DNA of 64,000 bases from the NCBI GenBank assembly GCA_964344765.1, contig CAYFOM010000005.1, forward strand, positions 1 through 64,000, written 5' to 3'. Numbering within the stretch: the stretch's first letter is position 1; every line of letters starts with the position of its first letter. This stretch comes from JACNIZ01 sp964344765. GTDB lineage: Bacteria > Planctomycetota > UBA1135. Positions 9,517-18,645 of this stretch are shown here, piece after piece. Made by a program: the position numbers and the translations under genes. A model generated the notes under the pieces. It was not told where the DNA came from, did no database searches, and saw nothing but the letters and a program-made list of their open reading frames with translations.

Positions 9517-10661
9517 CGCAATCGACCAAGCACTTGGCTTGCGATGATGTTCTTCTGAATTTCGCGCGTGCCTTCGTAAATCTCGGTGATGCGCGCATCG
9601 CGGTAGAAGCGCTCGACTTCGAATTCGGTGATGTAACCGTATCCACCAAACAGCTGCACCGATTCACTAGCAACTTCACTGGCAACCTTGCCGGCGTAGT
9701 ACTTGGCCATCGCACTCAGCTTGGTGTCCGGCTTTTTATTGTCGGCAAACCACGCAGCCTGGTAGGTAATCAAGCGCGCCAGTTCGAGCTGCGTCGCCAT
9801 TTCGGCAAGCTTGTGTTGAATGGCTTGGAACTTGGCGATCTTAATGCCGAATTGCTCGCGCCCTTTGATGTGTTCCATTGCGCGGTCAAACGCCCCTTGG
9901 GCAGTTCCGACCGCTTGTGCAGCAACCTCAATGCGGCTTTCATCGAAGAATTGCAGCACTTGATAAAAGCCGCGATTCTCCTTGCCCAGCAGCGCATCCG
10001 CAGGAATGCGCACGTTTTTCAGGCTGACCTCGCCGGTTGGAATCATCTTCAATCCCATCTTTTCACCGACGCTTGCAACCTCGATTCCGGGCGTATCCGC
10101 TTCGACTATGAACATGGATTGGCCTTTATGGCCGGCATCCGGATCGGTTTGCGCCAGCACCACGTAAAAGCCGCAAATTCCTGCATTGGTAATGAAGGTT
10201 TTGACGCCATTCAACACCCATTCGTCACCGTCACGCTCGGCTTTGGTCGCCATCACGGTGATGTCGCTGCCGTGCATCGGCTCGGTGAATGCACCGGCCG
10301 ATAGCGTTTCGCCCATCGTCACTTGATTAAGGTATTTCTCCTTCTGCTCATCGGTGCCGTGTTCGAGGATGATTTCGCAAGCAAAGTGCGCCGTCATCAG
10401 CGCCGCGCCGATACCTGAATCACGTCGGCAGAATTCTTCGACGACCAAACAATTTTCCAGCACGCCGTAATCGCTGCCTCCATATTGCTCGGGGAAATGC
10501 AAGCCGATGAAGCCTTCTTCACACGCTTTTTTCCAGATGTCGAAGGGATAGCGATGCTCGGTTTCCAACTCCAACGCCAGTTCTTTATCGAATTCGCCTT
10601 TGGCAAAACGCGCGGCGGCTTTTTGAATGTCCTTCTGAGCTTTTTCTAGTTCAAATTTCAT
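9513..10661 (-). CDS. Acyl-CoA dehydrogenase
   Basis: 382 residues, the usual length for short/medium-chain acyl-CoA dehydrogenases. FAD-binding motifs are visible (AGAFTEPMHGSD, VLNGVKTFITNAGICGFYVVLA), as is the C-terminal segment with YEGT, whose Glu sits where the catalytic base of the short-chain and isovaleryl groups is found (RITEIYEGTREIQKNIIASQ). It oxidises an acyl-CoA to the 2-enoyl-CoA and passes electrons to the ETF encoded just upstream. It is last in the minus-strand operon membrane Fe-S oxidoreductase-etfB-etfA-acd, with a 15-bp gap from etfA. Chain-length preference cannot be read from the sequence. Confidence 0.95.
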   Translation of the reverse strand: MKFELEKAQKDIQKAAARFAKGEFDKELALELETEHRYPFDIWKKACEEGFIGLHFPEQYGGSDYGVLENCLVVEEFCRRDSGIGAALMTAHFACEIILEHGTDEQKEKYLNQVTMGETLSAGAFTEPMHGSDITVMATKAERDGDEWVLNGVKTFITNAGICGFYVVLAQTDPDAGHKGQSMFIVEADTPGIEVASVGEKMGLKMIPTGEVSLKNVRIPADALLGKENRGFYQVLQFFDESRIEVAAQAVGTAQGAFDRAMEHIKGREQFGIKIAKFQAIQHKLAEMATQLELARLITYQAAWFADNKKPDTKLSAMAKYYAGKVASEVASESVQLFGGYGYITEFEVERFYRDARITEIYEGTREIQKNIIASQVLGRLR

Positions 10662-10676
10662 GACAAACTCCCCCGC

Positions 10677-11621
10677 TTAACCTTTACGGTCGCGGATTTT
10701 TTCCTCCAACAACGGAACCAAATCAAACAAATCCCCAACCACCCCGACGTCGGCCGATGCAAAAATCGGCGCGGCGGGATCTTGATTGATGGCGACCATA
10801 AAAGGTCCGCCTTTCACACCGCCCAAGTGCTGGAACGAGCCACTGACACCAACGGTCAGATAAACCTTGGGCTTTACCGTTAAGCCGGACGTGCCCACTT
10901 GGCGGCTTTTATCCAGCCATTGCTTGTCGACCACCGGTCGCGTACACGCCACTTCGGCGCCCATCGCTTCGGCCAATGCTTCGACCACTTCGAGGTTTTC
11001 TTCCTCTTCGATTCCGCGTCCGACACCAACCAGAATCTCTGCCTGAGTAATGTCGACGGCCCCCGCTTCCGGTTGAACCGTTTCCAAACAACGCCGCCGT
11101 GACTGAAAGCCTTCAGGCGCCGTCATTGCGACGATTTCTCCGGCACCGTTACCGGCATTGGAGCCATCGAAAGCGCCTGGCCGCAAAGTGGCGAAGTAGC
11201 CCTGGGCGGAATCCAGCGCTGCCACTTTGGCGTGTACTTTGCCGCCGAACCAGGTACGTACCGCACCCAGTCCATGCTCGCGGAATTCCAGGTTCAGGCA
11301 ATCGGCCAACAGTGGTCGGTCGCAACGCGCGGCCAACCATGGCGCCAAATCCAAGCCGTTGTTGGTGTGCTGGATCAAAACCAAATCGGGTTGATTGGAT
11401 TGGATCCACGGTTCCAAACAAGCCGCCACCCATTCGGCGTCCCAGCTGCCGTCGGCTGAAGCAGGGAAACTCAAAAGGCGATCAAAGGGTGCTGCGGCAT
11501 TGCCTAGATCGGCTTCAAAGGCGGCAGCGGTGACGGTGACGTCGCCGAGACTGCGGGCGGCGGCTGCCAGTTCAGCGGCGCCGTCGACCAGGTCTTCCAA
11601 AATGACAAGGATTTCGCGCAT
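10677..11621 (-). CDS. etfA: Electron transfer flavoprotein, alpha subunit
   Basis: 314 residues. The C-terminal FAD-binding domain shows RQVGTSGLTVKPKVYLTVGV, SGSFQHLGGVKGGPFMVAIN and APIFASADVGVVGDL, matching the diagnostic ETF-alpha motif. The N-terminal half is the weaker conserved alpha/beta domain that pairs with EtfB. It takes electrons from the acyl-CoA dehydrogenase. The start at 11621 shares one base with the etfB stop (TGATG), so translation is probably coupled and the two subunits made 1:1. Confidence 0.95.
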   Translation of the reverse strand: MREILVILEDLVDGAAELAAAARSLGDVTVTAAAFEADLGNAAAPFDRLLSFPASADGSWDAEWVAACLEPWIQSNQPDLVLIQHTNNGLDLAPWLAARCDRPLLADCLNLEFREHGLGAVRTWFGGKVHAKVAALDSAQGYFATLRPGAFDGSNAGNGAGEIVAMTAPEGFQSRRRCLETVQPEAGAVDITQAEILVGVGRGIEEEENLEVVEALAEAMGAEVACTRPVVDKQWLDKSRQVGTSGLTVKPKVYLTVGVSGSFQHLGGVKGGPFMVAINQDPAAPIFASADVGVVGDLFDLVPLLEEKIRDRKG

Positions 11622-12394
11622 CAGCCCAGTCCTCCTTTTTCTTGAAGCAAATCCACCAGGCGATCGATGACTTCCTCATCGTCGCCTTCAAGAATCTGCG
11701 CACCATCGCCCTGTTCGGGCAAGAACAGTTCCTCCAATTGCACGCGCGGTTCGAGCTCGACTCCCAAGTCCGCCGCCGACTGAACGGGTATATCCATCGA
11801 CGCCACTTTGCGAATGCCACGAATGGAAACGTAACGCGGCTCGTTGATCCCTGTTTGCACGGTGACGACTGCCGGCAAGTCCACTTGCACCACGCGCTCC
11901 ATGCCGTTCTCCACTTCGTGACGGACCGTCGCTTGGCCGTCGGCAACTTCCAACGCTGTTGCCAAGGAGACTAACGGCAGATTCATCAAACCTGCTACTA
12001 GTCCGCCGATTTGAGCTTGCGAGCGGTCGGCGGAAACCGCACCGAACAGCAGAAGATCCACTTCTTTGCCGTCGATGGCGGCCACCAATGCTCGCGCGAT
12101 CCCCCATGCGTCGGTGGCTTCCAAAGCCTCGTCGCACAGATGAATCGCCTGATCGCAGCCCATCGCTAACGCGCGGCGCAGCACTTCTTCGTCGTCTTCA
12201 CCGCCGACGGTCACCGCCGTTACCTGGCCGCCGTGTTTTTCCTTCAGCTGGACCGCGGCTTCTACCGCAAAGTTATCCCATTCGTTGATATCCCAAGAAA
12301 AGTCATCTTCCTCGAGAGCTAAGCCGCTGCGGTCCACCTCGATTTCAACCTCCGAGGTATCCGCCACGCGTTTGATGCAGACGTAAATTTCCAT
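11621..12394 (-). CDS. etfB: Electron transfer flavoprotein, beta subunit
   Basis: 257 residues beginning MEIYVCIKRVADTSE, typical of ETF beta, with FAVEAAVQLKEKHGG, VDLLLFGAVSADRSQAQIGG (nucleotide-binding segment) and the signature VVTVQTGINEPRYVSIRGI. Forms the heterodimer with EtfA. The segment SADRSQAQIGG differs from the textbook mitochondrial form, which agrees with an ETF that hands electrons to the iron-sulfur membrane partner encoded 6 bp upstream, though subgroup assignment would need a tree. Confidence 0.94.
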   Translation of the reverse strand: MEIYVCIKRVADTSEVEIEVDRSGLALEEDDFSWDINEWDNFAVEAAVQLKEKHGGQVTAVTVGGEDDEEVLRRALAMGCDQAIHLCDEALEATDAWGIARALVAAIDGKEVDLLLFGAVSADRSQAQIGGLVAGLMNLPLVSLATALEVADGQATVRHEVENGMERVVQVDLPAVVTVQTGINEPRYVSIRGIRKVASMDIPVQSAADLGVELEPRVQLEELFLPEQGDGAQILEGDDEEVIDRLVDLLQEKGGLG

Positions 12395-12400
12395 GCTTGC

Positions 12401-14353
12401 TTAAGGCTTGCTCGATGCTGCCGCGGCCGCATCGGCTTCGGTTTGCGACCCGGTCGCGGCGCGTTCCACCAATTCGACCAAGTCAATGATTTCCATTTGT
12501 TGTTCGCGGCCGGAAGTTTTGACCGCGTCTTCCAAGTTGACCAAGCAGTAAGGGCAAGCGGTGACGACGACTTGAGCGCCGGCCGCTTCCGCTTGATCCA
12601 ACCGCAGTTCGCCCATGCGCTTGTCGCACTCCACTTCGTGAAATAGATTCAGCGAACCGCCGCCGCAACAGAAGCTGCGATTTCGGTTGCGTTCCATTTC
12701 CACGGTTTGCAGGTTTGGAATGGCTTGGAGTACGCTGCGCGGGGCGTCGTACTCGCCGTTGTGCCTGCCCAAATAACAAGGATCATGGAAGGTGTATTTG
12801 CGCGTGTCCTCTAAAGAATGGAGCTGCAGCTTGCCGGCGGAAATGAGCTCGTCCAACACTTGGCTGTGGTGGACCACCGGCTGCTTCAATTCGTAATCGT
12901 GGCGCAACGCGTTCAACGCATGCGGATCGGTAGTGACCACGCGATCAAACTGTCGCTGGTCCAGCGCCTCTTCATTCTGCTCGCGCAAGGCCAAGTACAA
13001 GCCTTCTTCACCAAACCGACGCGCTTCGTGACCAGAATCGACCTCATCCTTACCCATCGTGCCGACGTCCATCCCGGCGCCGACCATCAAATTCCCTAGA
13101 GCAACTGCGGTTTGCTGGACACGTGGATCGAAGGCTGCGCAACTATCGGTGAAGACCAGGTCGCTGCATTCACCGCCCTTCTTCAACACTTCAAGGCTGC
13201 CGTAATCCGACGGCTCGACCTCTTTGACCCAATCGCCACGTTTGCGCCCCATCTTGCCGTAAGGGTTGCCGCGTTTTTCCAACGCCGCCATTGCCTTCTG
13301 AAGCGTAGTCGGCAAGCGTCCGTCGTCGACCAAAAAGCGGCGCATATCGACGATGCGATCGATGTATTCGATCATCACCGGGCATGCTTCTTCACACGAA
13401 CCGCAAGTAGTACATGACCACAACTCTTCTTCGCCAATGGTTTCGCCAACCAGCGGCGGCCGCAGTTCCGCCTCAGTCACTTTTCCGCGCAACGGGTAAT
13501 CGCGGAATGCCGCCTCACGCGTTTTGATGCTCAACATGCGCGGCGACAACGGCGTTCCCGATGCATAAGCCGGGCAATGGTCCGAGCAGCGCCCGCAATC
13601 GACGCAGCTGTAAACATCCAGCAACTGCTTCCAAGTGAAGTCTTCCAGCTTGCCAACGCCGACCTGTTCCAGTTCGTCAAAATCATCCTCGGAATAAGAC
13701 GGCGGTTTGATGCGACCTGGCGCTTCGAGGTTCGACAAAAACACATTCGGCAATGCGGTAATCACATGGAAGTGTTTGCCCAACGGCAGCAAGCACAAGA
13801 ACAGCAACAGCGCTGCGTTGTGAATCCAAAAAGCGGCCAGTGCGATGGCCGATCCTGGGGTGGAACCGTCGTAAATCAAATCGGCGATCATCAACGTGGC
13901 GATCAATCCGAGAATGAGCAAGGCTTCGCCGGTATGAGAAACGTCGGCGTGTCGATCGTGGTAACGCTTCGGCTTGGTCACAACGCGACGCCATGCGGCG
14001 ACCACGCAACCGGCCAAGACCAACAAGCCGGTCCAGTGTTTGATCGCCGCGTAAACCGATCCGAGGTCGGCTGCGCCTGGAGCGTAGGCTTCGGCAATTA
14101 GGCTTAGCGACCGCACCGACAAAATCAAAAAGCCGGCAAACAAAATAATGTGCACCACGCCTGCCACCAAATAGCGAGGTTGGCGTGATTGGCCGATGCC
14201 GATAACCATCAAACGCCGCATTCGCTCACCCCATTGGCCGCCGCGTGGATCGGCTGCCGCGCGCTTGAGCAGGGCAAATCGGCGGCTCAAAATCCAACCG
14301 AATGCAATCAGCGATACCAGCAGCAGTAGCGATTGCACCACCGCTCCGGGCAC
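12401..14353 (-). CDS. Membrane (Fe-S) oxidoreductase, EMO-type ETF:quinone oxidoreductase
   Basis: 650 residues with a GTG start. The N-terminal 215 or so residues hold about six membrane helices resembling the NarI/HdrE-type cytochrome b fold (YLVAGVVHIILFAGFLILSV). Next is a twin 4Fe-4S ferredoxin domain (CVDCGRCSDHCP and CTTCGSCEEACP), then two CCG-type domains like HdrB/GlpC/LldE (FHDPCYLGRHNGEYD and SFCCGGGS). This layout matches the membrane Fe-S proteins that accept electrons from ETF and reduce menaquinone, as described in syntrophs. Position 6 bp upstream of etfBA and the dehydrogenase fits that role. A classical flavin ETF-QO is encoded separately at 36-37.6 kb. Confidence 0.88.
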   Translation of the reverse strand: MPGAVVQSLLLLVSLIAFGWILSRRFALLKRAAADPRGGQWGERMRRLMVIGIGQSRQPRYLVAGVVHIILFAGFLILSVRSLSLIAEAYAPGAADLGSVYAAIKHWTGLLVLAGCVVAAWRRVVTKPKRYHDRHADVSHTGEALLILGLIATLMIADLIYDGSTPGSAIALAAFWIHNAALLLFLCLLPLGKHFHVITALPNVFLSNLEAPGRIKPPSYSEDDFDELEQVGVGKLEDFTWKQLLDVYSCVDCGRCSDHCPAYASGTPLSPRMLSIKTREAAFRDYPLRGKVTEAELRPPLVGETIGEEELWSCTTCGSCEEACPVMIEYIDRIVDMRRFLVDDGRLPTTLQKAMAALEKRGNPYGKMGRKRGDWVKEVEPSDYGSLEVLKKGGECSDLVFTDSCAAFDPRVQQTAVALGNLMVGAGMDVGTMGKDEVDSGHEARRFGEEGLYLALREQNEEALDQRQFDRVVTTDPHALNALRHDYELKQPVVHHSQVLDELISAGKLQLHSLEDTRKYTFHDPCYLGRHNGEYDAPRSVLQAIPNLQTVEMERNRNRSFCCGGGSLNLFHEVECDKRMGELRLDQAEAAGAQVVVTACPYCLVNLEDAVKTSGREQQMEIIDLVELVERAATGSQTEADAAAAASSKP

Positions 14354-14528
14354 GCCGAGGATGTCGTAATTGGTTGTGGCTTCAGGAATGGTTCCAGCGG
14401 GAAGTTCTCAAGTCCCTGTGGTTCCCTAACTTCCGTGCCCAAAGGCTGCCAGTGCCATTTTTGCCGCTGATCCGACAGTTTTTCATAGGGTGGAAGTACC
14501 CCCTGTTCCCCTCGAACCCCTCTTCCCA

Positions 14529-16196
14529 ATGATTATTCTTGCTTCCTTGCTTTGCGCTGCGGCCATTCCACAAACCGTCGGCGGCGGTGCCGACCAGATG
14601 TACCAGTGGAATGGAGTGGATTTCCGCGACTACTTTGGCAACGCGATCGCCAATGCCGGCGATGTCAACAATGACGGTTATGACGACGTCGTCATTGGTG
14701 CGCCGGGGCGGTCCACCGGTGCTTTTTCCGATAACGGCACCGCGTTTGTTTACTCCGGTTTGGATGGCACGGTTCTCTACAGTTTGGAAGGCAATCAAAG
14801 CGGTGACGATTTCGGGGAGGCGGTCAGCGGCGCAGGTGACGTCAACAGCGATGGTTTTGATGACTTCTTGATCGGTGCACCGGACGCAGTGAGTCGCAAA
14901 GGCGAGGCCTATTGTTTCTCCGGCGCGACGGGTACGGTGATTTACACCTGGACCGGAACGGCAAGCAATGGTGACTTCGGCGGAAGTGTTGCCGGCGGAT
15001 CCGATTTGAACGGCGATGGCGTGCCCGACATCGTGATTGCGGCTCGCGAAGCCAACTTGGGCGGGCTTTCCGATCAAGGCGCGGTGTACTTTTATTCCGG
15101 CAACGGCGGCGGTTTGATCCGCACACTGAATGGCTACGCATCGAACGACTTTTTCGGTAGCGATGCCGCGATGGCCGGTGACCTGGATGGCGACGGCACC
15201 GATGAGGTGTTGGTTGCTGCTTTTGGCGCCGACCCCGGTGGCAACTCGTCGGCCGGTTCGGTTTATGCATTCTCCGGCGCCACCGGAACGCTGGTTCAGC
15301 AATGGGATGGCGCTTCGGCGTACATCTTTTTTGGTCGCTCCATTGATAACGCCGGTGACGTCGATGGCGACGGCGTCGAAGATGTGATCATCGGTGCCGA
15401 CGCGGCATCGCCAAACGCGGTACCCAGTGCCGGATCGGCTTACATCTACTCCGGTGCGACCGCCGCGCTGCTGTTCCAAATCGACGGCGACGGCCCGTAT
15501 TACTACTTAGGCTACGCGGTTTCCGGTGCCGGCGACTTCAACAACGACGGCTACGCCGACGTGATGGCAGGCGCTTATCAAGCCTACGTCACCGGCTTAG
15601 GCGATGCCGGCCGCGTGTTCTTGCATTCCGGCTTTGACGGTTCACTGATTCAAGCTTGGGACGGCCACGCGGACGGCGATTTTTTCGGTATTAGCTTGGC
15701 GGCCGGCGGCGACTTGGATCAGGATGGCAACCAAGAACTGCTGATTGGCGCGGATCGCGCGGATCCCAATTACGCCGGAGCCGTATATGCCTACACCTAC
15801 TCACCGTACATGAGCACCAATGTGGCGACGGTATCGGCATCGGCGGGTGGAGTGATTGATTTCAGCCTGGACTTCCCGGCGGCGAATGGCGGCATGGACT
15901 ACAAGGTGCTGATTTCGCAAACCGGAACCGGGCCGACCACCTATGGCGTCGACATTCCCTTGACTCAAGACAGCTTGGTAATCGACACCTTCTTCGGCAA
16001 CTATCCGTTGCCGGGTCATAGCGGCATGCACGGGACTTTGGATGCCTTTGGCGATGCCACAGCCAGCATGCCGGTGCCGGCCGGCATTCCGTCGGGATTA
16101 GTGGGTGCGGTGTTTTACACCGCCGCGATCGCCTTCCCGAGCGGGCAGTTGCCTGAGGCCAGTTCAGTAGCCGTCGACATCACCGTGGTGCCGTAA
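14529..16196 (+). CDS. Secreted FG-GAP repeat protein, paralogue of the 3.2-kb gene
   Basis: Signal peptide MIILASLLCAAAIPQ followed by about seven FG-GAP repeats with calcium-loop signatures (GDVNNDGYDDVVIGAPG, GDVNSDGFDDFLIGAP, GDFNNDGYADVMAGA), then a C-terminal domain of about 105 residues (FSLDFPAANGGMDYKVLIS ... SGMHGTLDAFGD) that is clearly homologous to the end of the other FG-GAP protein. Start chosen at 14529 because it opens into the hydrophobic signal; an ATG at 14490 would add 13 Pro-rich residues. Divergent from the ETF operon with a 175-bp intergenic region. Predicted exported propeller, ligand unknown. Confidence 0.88.
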   Translation: MIILASLLCAAAIPQTVGGGADQMYQWNGVDFRDYFGNAIANAGDVNNDGYDDVVIGAPGRSTGAFSDNGTAFVYSGLDGTVLYSLEGNQSGDDFGEAVSGAGDVNSDGFDDFLIGAPDAVSRKGEAYCFSGATGTVIYTWTGTASNGDFGGSVAGGSDLNGDGVPDIVIAAREANLGGLSDQGAVYFYSGNGGGLIRTLNGYASNDFFGSDAAMAGDLDGDGTDEVLVAAFGADPGGNSSAGSVYAFSGATGTLVQQWDGASAYIFFGRSIDNAGDVDGDGVEDVIIGADAASPNAVPSAGSAYIYSGATAALLFQIDGDGPYYYLGYAVSGAGDFNNDGYADVMAGAYQAYVTGLGDAGRVFLHSGFDGSLIQAWDGHADGDFFGISLAAGGDLDQDGNQELLIGADRADPNYAGAVYAYTYSPYMSTNVATVSASAGGVIDFSLDFPAANGGMDYKVLISQTGTGPTTYGVDIPLTQDSLVIDTFFGNYPLPGHSGMHGTLDAFGDATASMPVPAGIPSGLVGAVFYTAAIAFPSGQLPEASSVAVDITVVP

Positions 16197-16336
16197 GAGG
16201 CCGTCCGCACGCGAATAGCGCTTGCGGTCCACTCATTGACGCTTGTTTCTATCAAGCGCACGGCCGATTTTCGTCGAAGAAAAAACACACTGTGGAACAT
16301 GGCCATGGTGGGAATATTTCCACCCAAGCTCTTCTG

Positions 16337-16846
16337 ATGAAAATCGGTCCATTTTTTACCCTTTGCTGCACGGCGGCCATTCTGAGCTGCGGCGGCAGTG
16401 GCGGATTGAAACCGTCCCCTGATGGTGGTGGCGACGACGGATCCTCCGGCGGCTCCGACGCTCCCTTTACCATGGCGACGCACGCCGACAGCTTGTTTCA
16501 CCTCACGGTGAGCGCCGATGGCAAGCCGTTGCGCGATGCGATAGTCATTGTTGGCGATCCCACATACCTTCCAGCGGAAGGCAGCGGTCAATTCCGCGAA
16601 GACTTAACCACTGGCCGGGTCTACTTCCGCGGTCGTACCGATTGGAAGGGGCAAGTCAGCGACGATTTGCGATTGCTGGCCAATCTTGAGCAATGCGACG
16701 TGGTCGTCAATCATCGCGATTACGTCGGCGACTTCACCGAAGAACAACTGCGCGCCGATGCCGGGCCGTTTGCTCCGTCGGCTCGATTGCGGGTGGATAC
16801 TTCCGAACTATCGAACTTAGAAATCACGTTGCAAGCGAAGCCATGA
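16337..16846 (+). CDS. Lipoprotein of unknown function, coupled to the LruC gene
   Basis: 169 residues with a signal ending in lipobox LSC (FFTLCCTAAILSCGGSGG) and a Gly/Ser/Asp-rich linker, followed by a small domain (SLFHLTVSADGKPLRDAIVI, VYFRGRTDWKGQVSDDLRL) that looks like a single beta-sandwich, possibly carboxypeptidase-regulatory-like. The start at 16337 opens into the signal peptide. Its stop overlaps the start of the next gene as ATGA, so the two are likely translated together and may form a surface complex. I recognise no named family. Confidence 0.7.
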   Translation: MKIGPFFTLCCTAAILSCGGSGGLKPSPDGGGDDGSSGGSDAPFTMATHADSLFHLTVSADGKPLRDAIVIVGDPTYLPAEGSGQFREDLTTGRVYFRGRTDWKGQVSDDLRLLANLEQCDVVVNHRDYVGDFTEEQLRADAGPFAPSARLRVDTSELSNLEITLQAKP

Positions 16847-18630
16847 GACAGCAATATCAACGCATTCTTTTATGGGTAGTGGTCATCGGCGCCATTGGTT
16901 TGACGGGTATTCCCTGGCCGGTGGACCGACCGTTGGACCAGCCGTTGGATCTGCCTTTGGACGCACCATTAGATGATCTACCCGACGCCCCCATCGTCGA
17001 TGATTTCACCGGTGTGCCGGATGAAGTTCTCGATTTGGTCGGCGAAATTTTGCCTGAGTATTCGAACGCAGGTGCATCCTACGTATCTTCGGCATACTCG
17101 CCGAACTTGATCATTTCCGCTGACGCAACGGTGGAAGTCATCTTCGTTCATGAAGGTGCCGGCTATCGCAACTCGTTTGGATGGTTCTCCTATACCGAAG
17201 GCGTCGACGGTATCACCATCACCGATGCCGACTTGATTTGGGAAGACGCTTCCTTCCCCAGTGCCGGCACCATGGACACCGGCGACACCGCGACTCTGCT
17301 CGATGACTTGGGCGACCCGCGCGTATTTACCGATGGCGAACGGGTCGGATTTTTTGTTGTAGCCAATGGTTGGAATCAGGAATCCGAAGTGCGCAATTGG
17401 GATCCGGAAAACCCGACGCTGCCCAAAACAACGCCTGCAGCCAATGCGGCGGTATCAGGCGGAAAAGGCTGCTACACGTCGCTGGAGAAGCTGAATCCTG
17501 AATACGATGCGGGTGACATCGGCCTCGCTCGACACTTGGCGATGATCAAAGTGGATGGCATTGCCGGATTCTTGGGCGGCGAAGATTTCATCCTTTCCGG
17601 CTTCGAAGACCTCAATCGCAACCGCGGCTCCGACGACGACTTCAACGATTTGGTTTTCATCGTCAATGCCAACCCGTTGGAAGCCATCGAAGAAACTGAC
17701 GTCTTTGTTTATGAGGAAGGCGACCCCGACGGCGACGGCATCGAGGGGATCGATGACCACTTCCCCAATGACGGCGAGCGCGCTTTCTTGCAGCGCTATC
17801 CGTCACACGGATACACCGTGGTTGGTTTTGAAGACCTGTACCCCAACCGCGGCGACGCCGATTTCAACGATGTGGGTTTGGCGTATGCGTTCGAAGTCGT
17901 GACACATGCCAACGGCAAGGTCAAAGACATCGTTGGCGACTTCCACCTGATCACGCGTGGCGCAGGACTGGATCATGCACTGGGCATGCACTTCCCGGAC
18001 ATGGATGCGGATGCAGCCGGCACCATCGACATCGAGCGGTTCTTATCGGACGATGACGAAACGGTGGAGAACCTGTCACGAAGCATTCAGTCGATGATTG
18101 CCAACGACAGCCGTCGGATCGCCGACGTCTTCCCGAGCACTCAGGCCGCACTACCAAGTCAGAATTCGGTATTCACCAATACCAACACCAATCAGGTGGA
18201 ACGAGAAGCTGCGTCGGCGCGGGTGAAGATCACTTTCGATAGTCCGGTTTCTAAATCCACTGTGGGCAACGCGCCGTACGATTTGTACTTTGGCATTCCG
18301 TCATCCAAGGGAATCATCGACATTCATTTCCCCGGCTACGAAGGCTTCGCCGATCGCCCCGACCACCTGCCCGAGGAAACCGGCGAGTCCAGTTTCATGG
18401 ACGATGGCGGCTTCCCATGGCTGATTGAAATTCCGACCAATTGGGCGGTGCCGTTGGAGAAGGTGCACATTGAAACGGCCTATCCGGACTTTGAAACCTG
18501 GCGCACCAGCGGCGGCTCTTCGAAGCAAACTTGGTACCTTAACCCCGGAAGCGCCAATACTCGCAGTGCCAGCCTCGCCGATCTGATTCCGGTTCGCGAA
18601 TGGACGGTCAACCTGCCGTCGCCCGACTGA
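16843..18630 (+). CDS. Exported LruC/DUF4114 domain protein
   Basis: 595 residues. N-terminal signal anchor (ILLWVVVIGAIGLTGIPW), then a repetitive PLDxPLD linker, then a DUF4114-like region (GFEDLNRNRGSDDDFNDLVF), an acidic bridge (DPDGDGIEGIDDHFPND) and a LruC domain with its hallmark TVVGFEDLYPNRGDADFNDV and the C-terminal motif PWLIEIPTNW. Both domains carry acidic DxDFND loops that probably bind calcium. LruC proteins occur in Bacteroidota, Planctomycetota and others as secreted or outer-surface proteins of unknown function. The ATGA overlap with the lipoprotein gene fixes the start at 16843. Confidence 0.85.
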   Translation: MRQQYQRILLWVVVIGAIGLTGIPWPVDRPLDQPLDLPLDAPLDDLPDAPIVDDFTGVPDEVLDLVGEILPEYSNAGASYVSSAYSPNLIISADATVEVIFVHEGAGYRNSFGWFSYTEGVDGITITDADLIWEDASFPSAGTMDTGDTATLLDDLGDPRVFTDGERVGFFVVANGWNQESEVRNWDPENPTLPKTTPAANAAVSGGKGCYTSLEKLNPEYDAGDIGLARHLAMIKVDGIAGFLGGEDFILSGFEDLNRNRGSDDDFNDLVFIVNANPLEAIEETDVFVYEEGDPDGDGIEGIDDHFPNDGERAFLQRYPSHGYTVVGFEDLYPNRGDADFNDVGLAYAFEVVTHANGKVKDIVGDFHLITRGAGLDHALGMHFPDMDADAAGTIDIERFLSDDDETVENLSRSIQSMIANDSRRIADVFPSTQAALPSQNSVFTNTNTNQVEREAASARVKITFDSPVSKSTVGNAPYDLYFGIPSSKGIIDIHFPGYEGFADRPDHLPEETGESSFMDDGGFPWLIEIPTNWAVPLEKVHIETAYPDFETWRTSGGSSKQTWYLNPGSANTRSASLADLIPVREWTVNLPSPD

Positions 18631-18645
18631 TTAACATGGTGGTTC

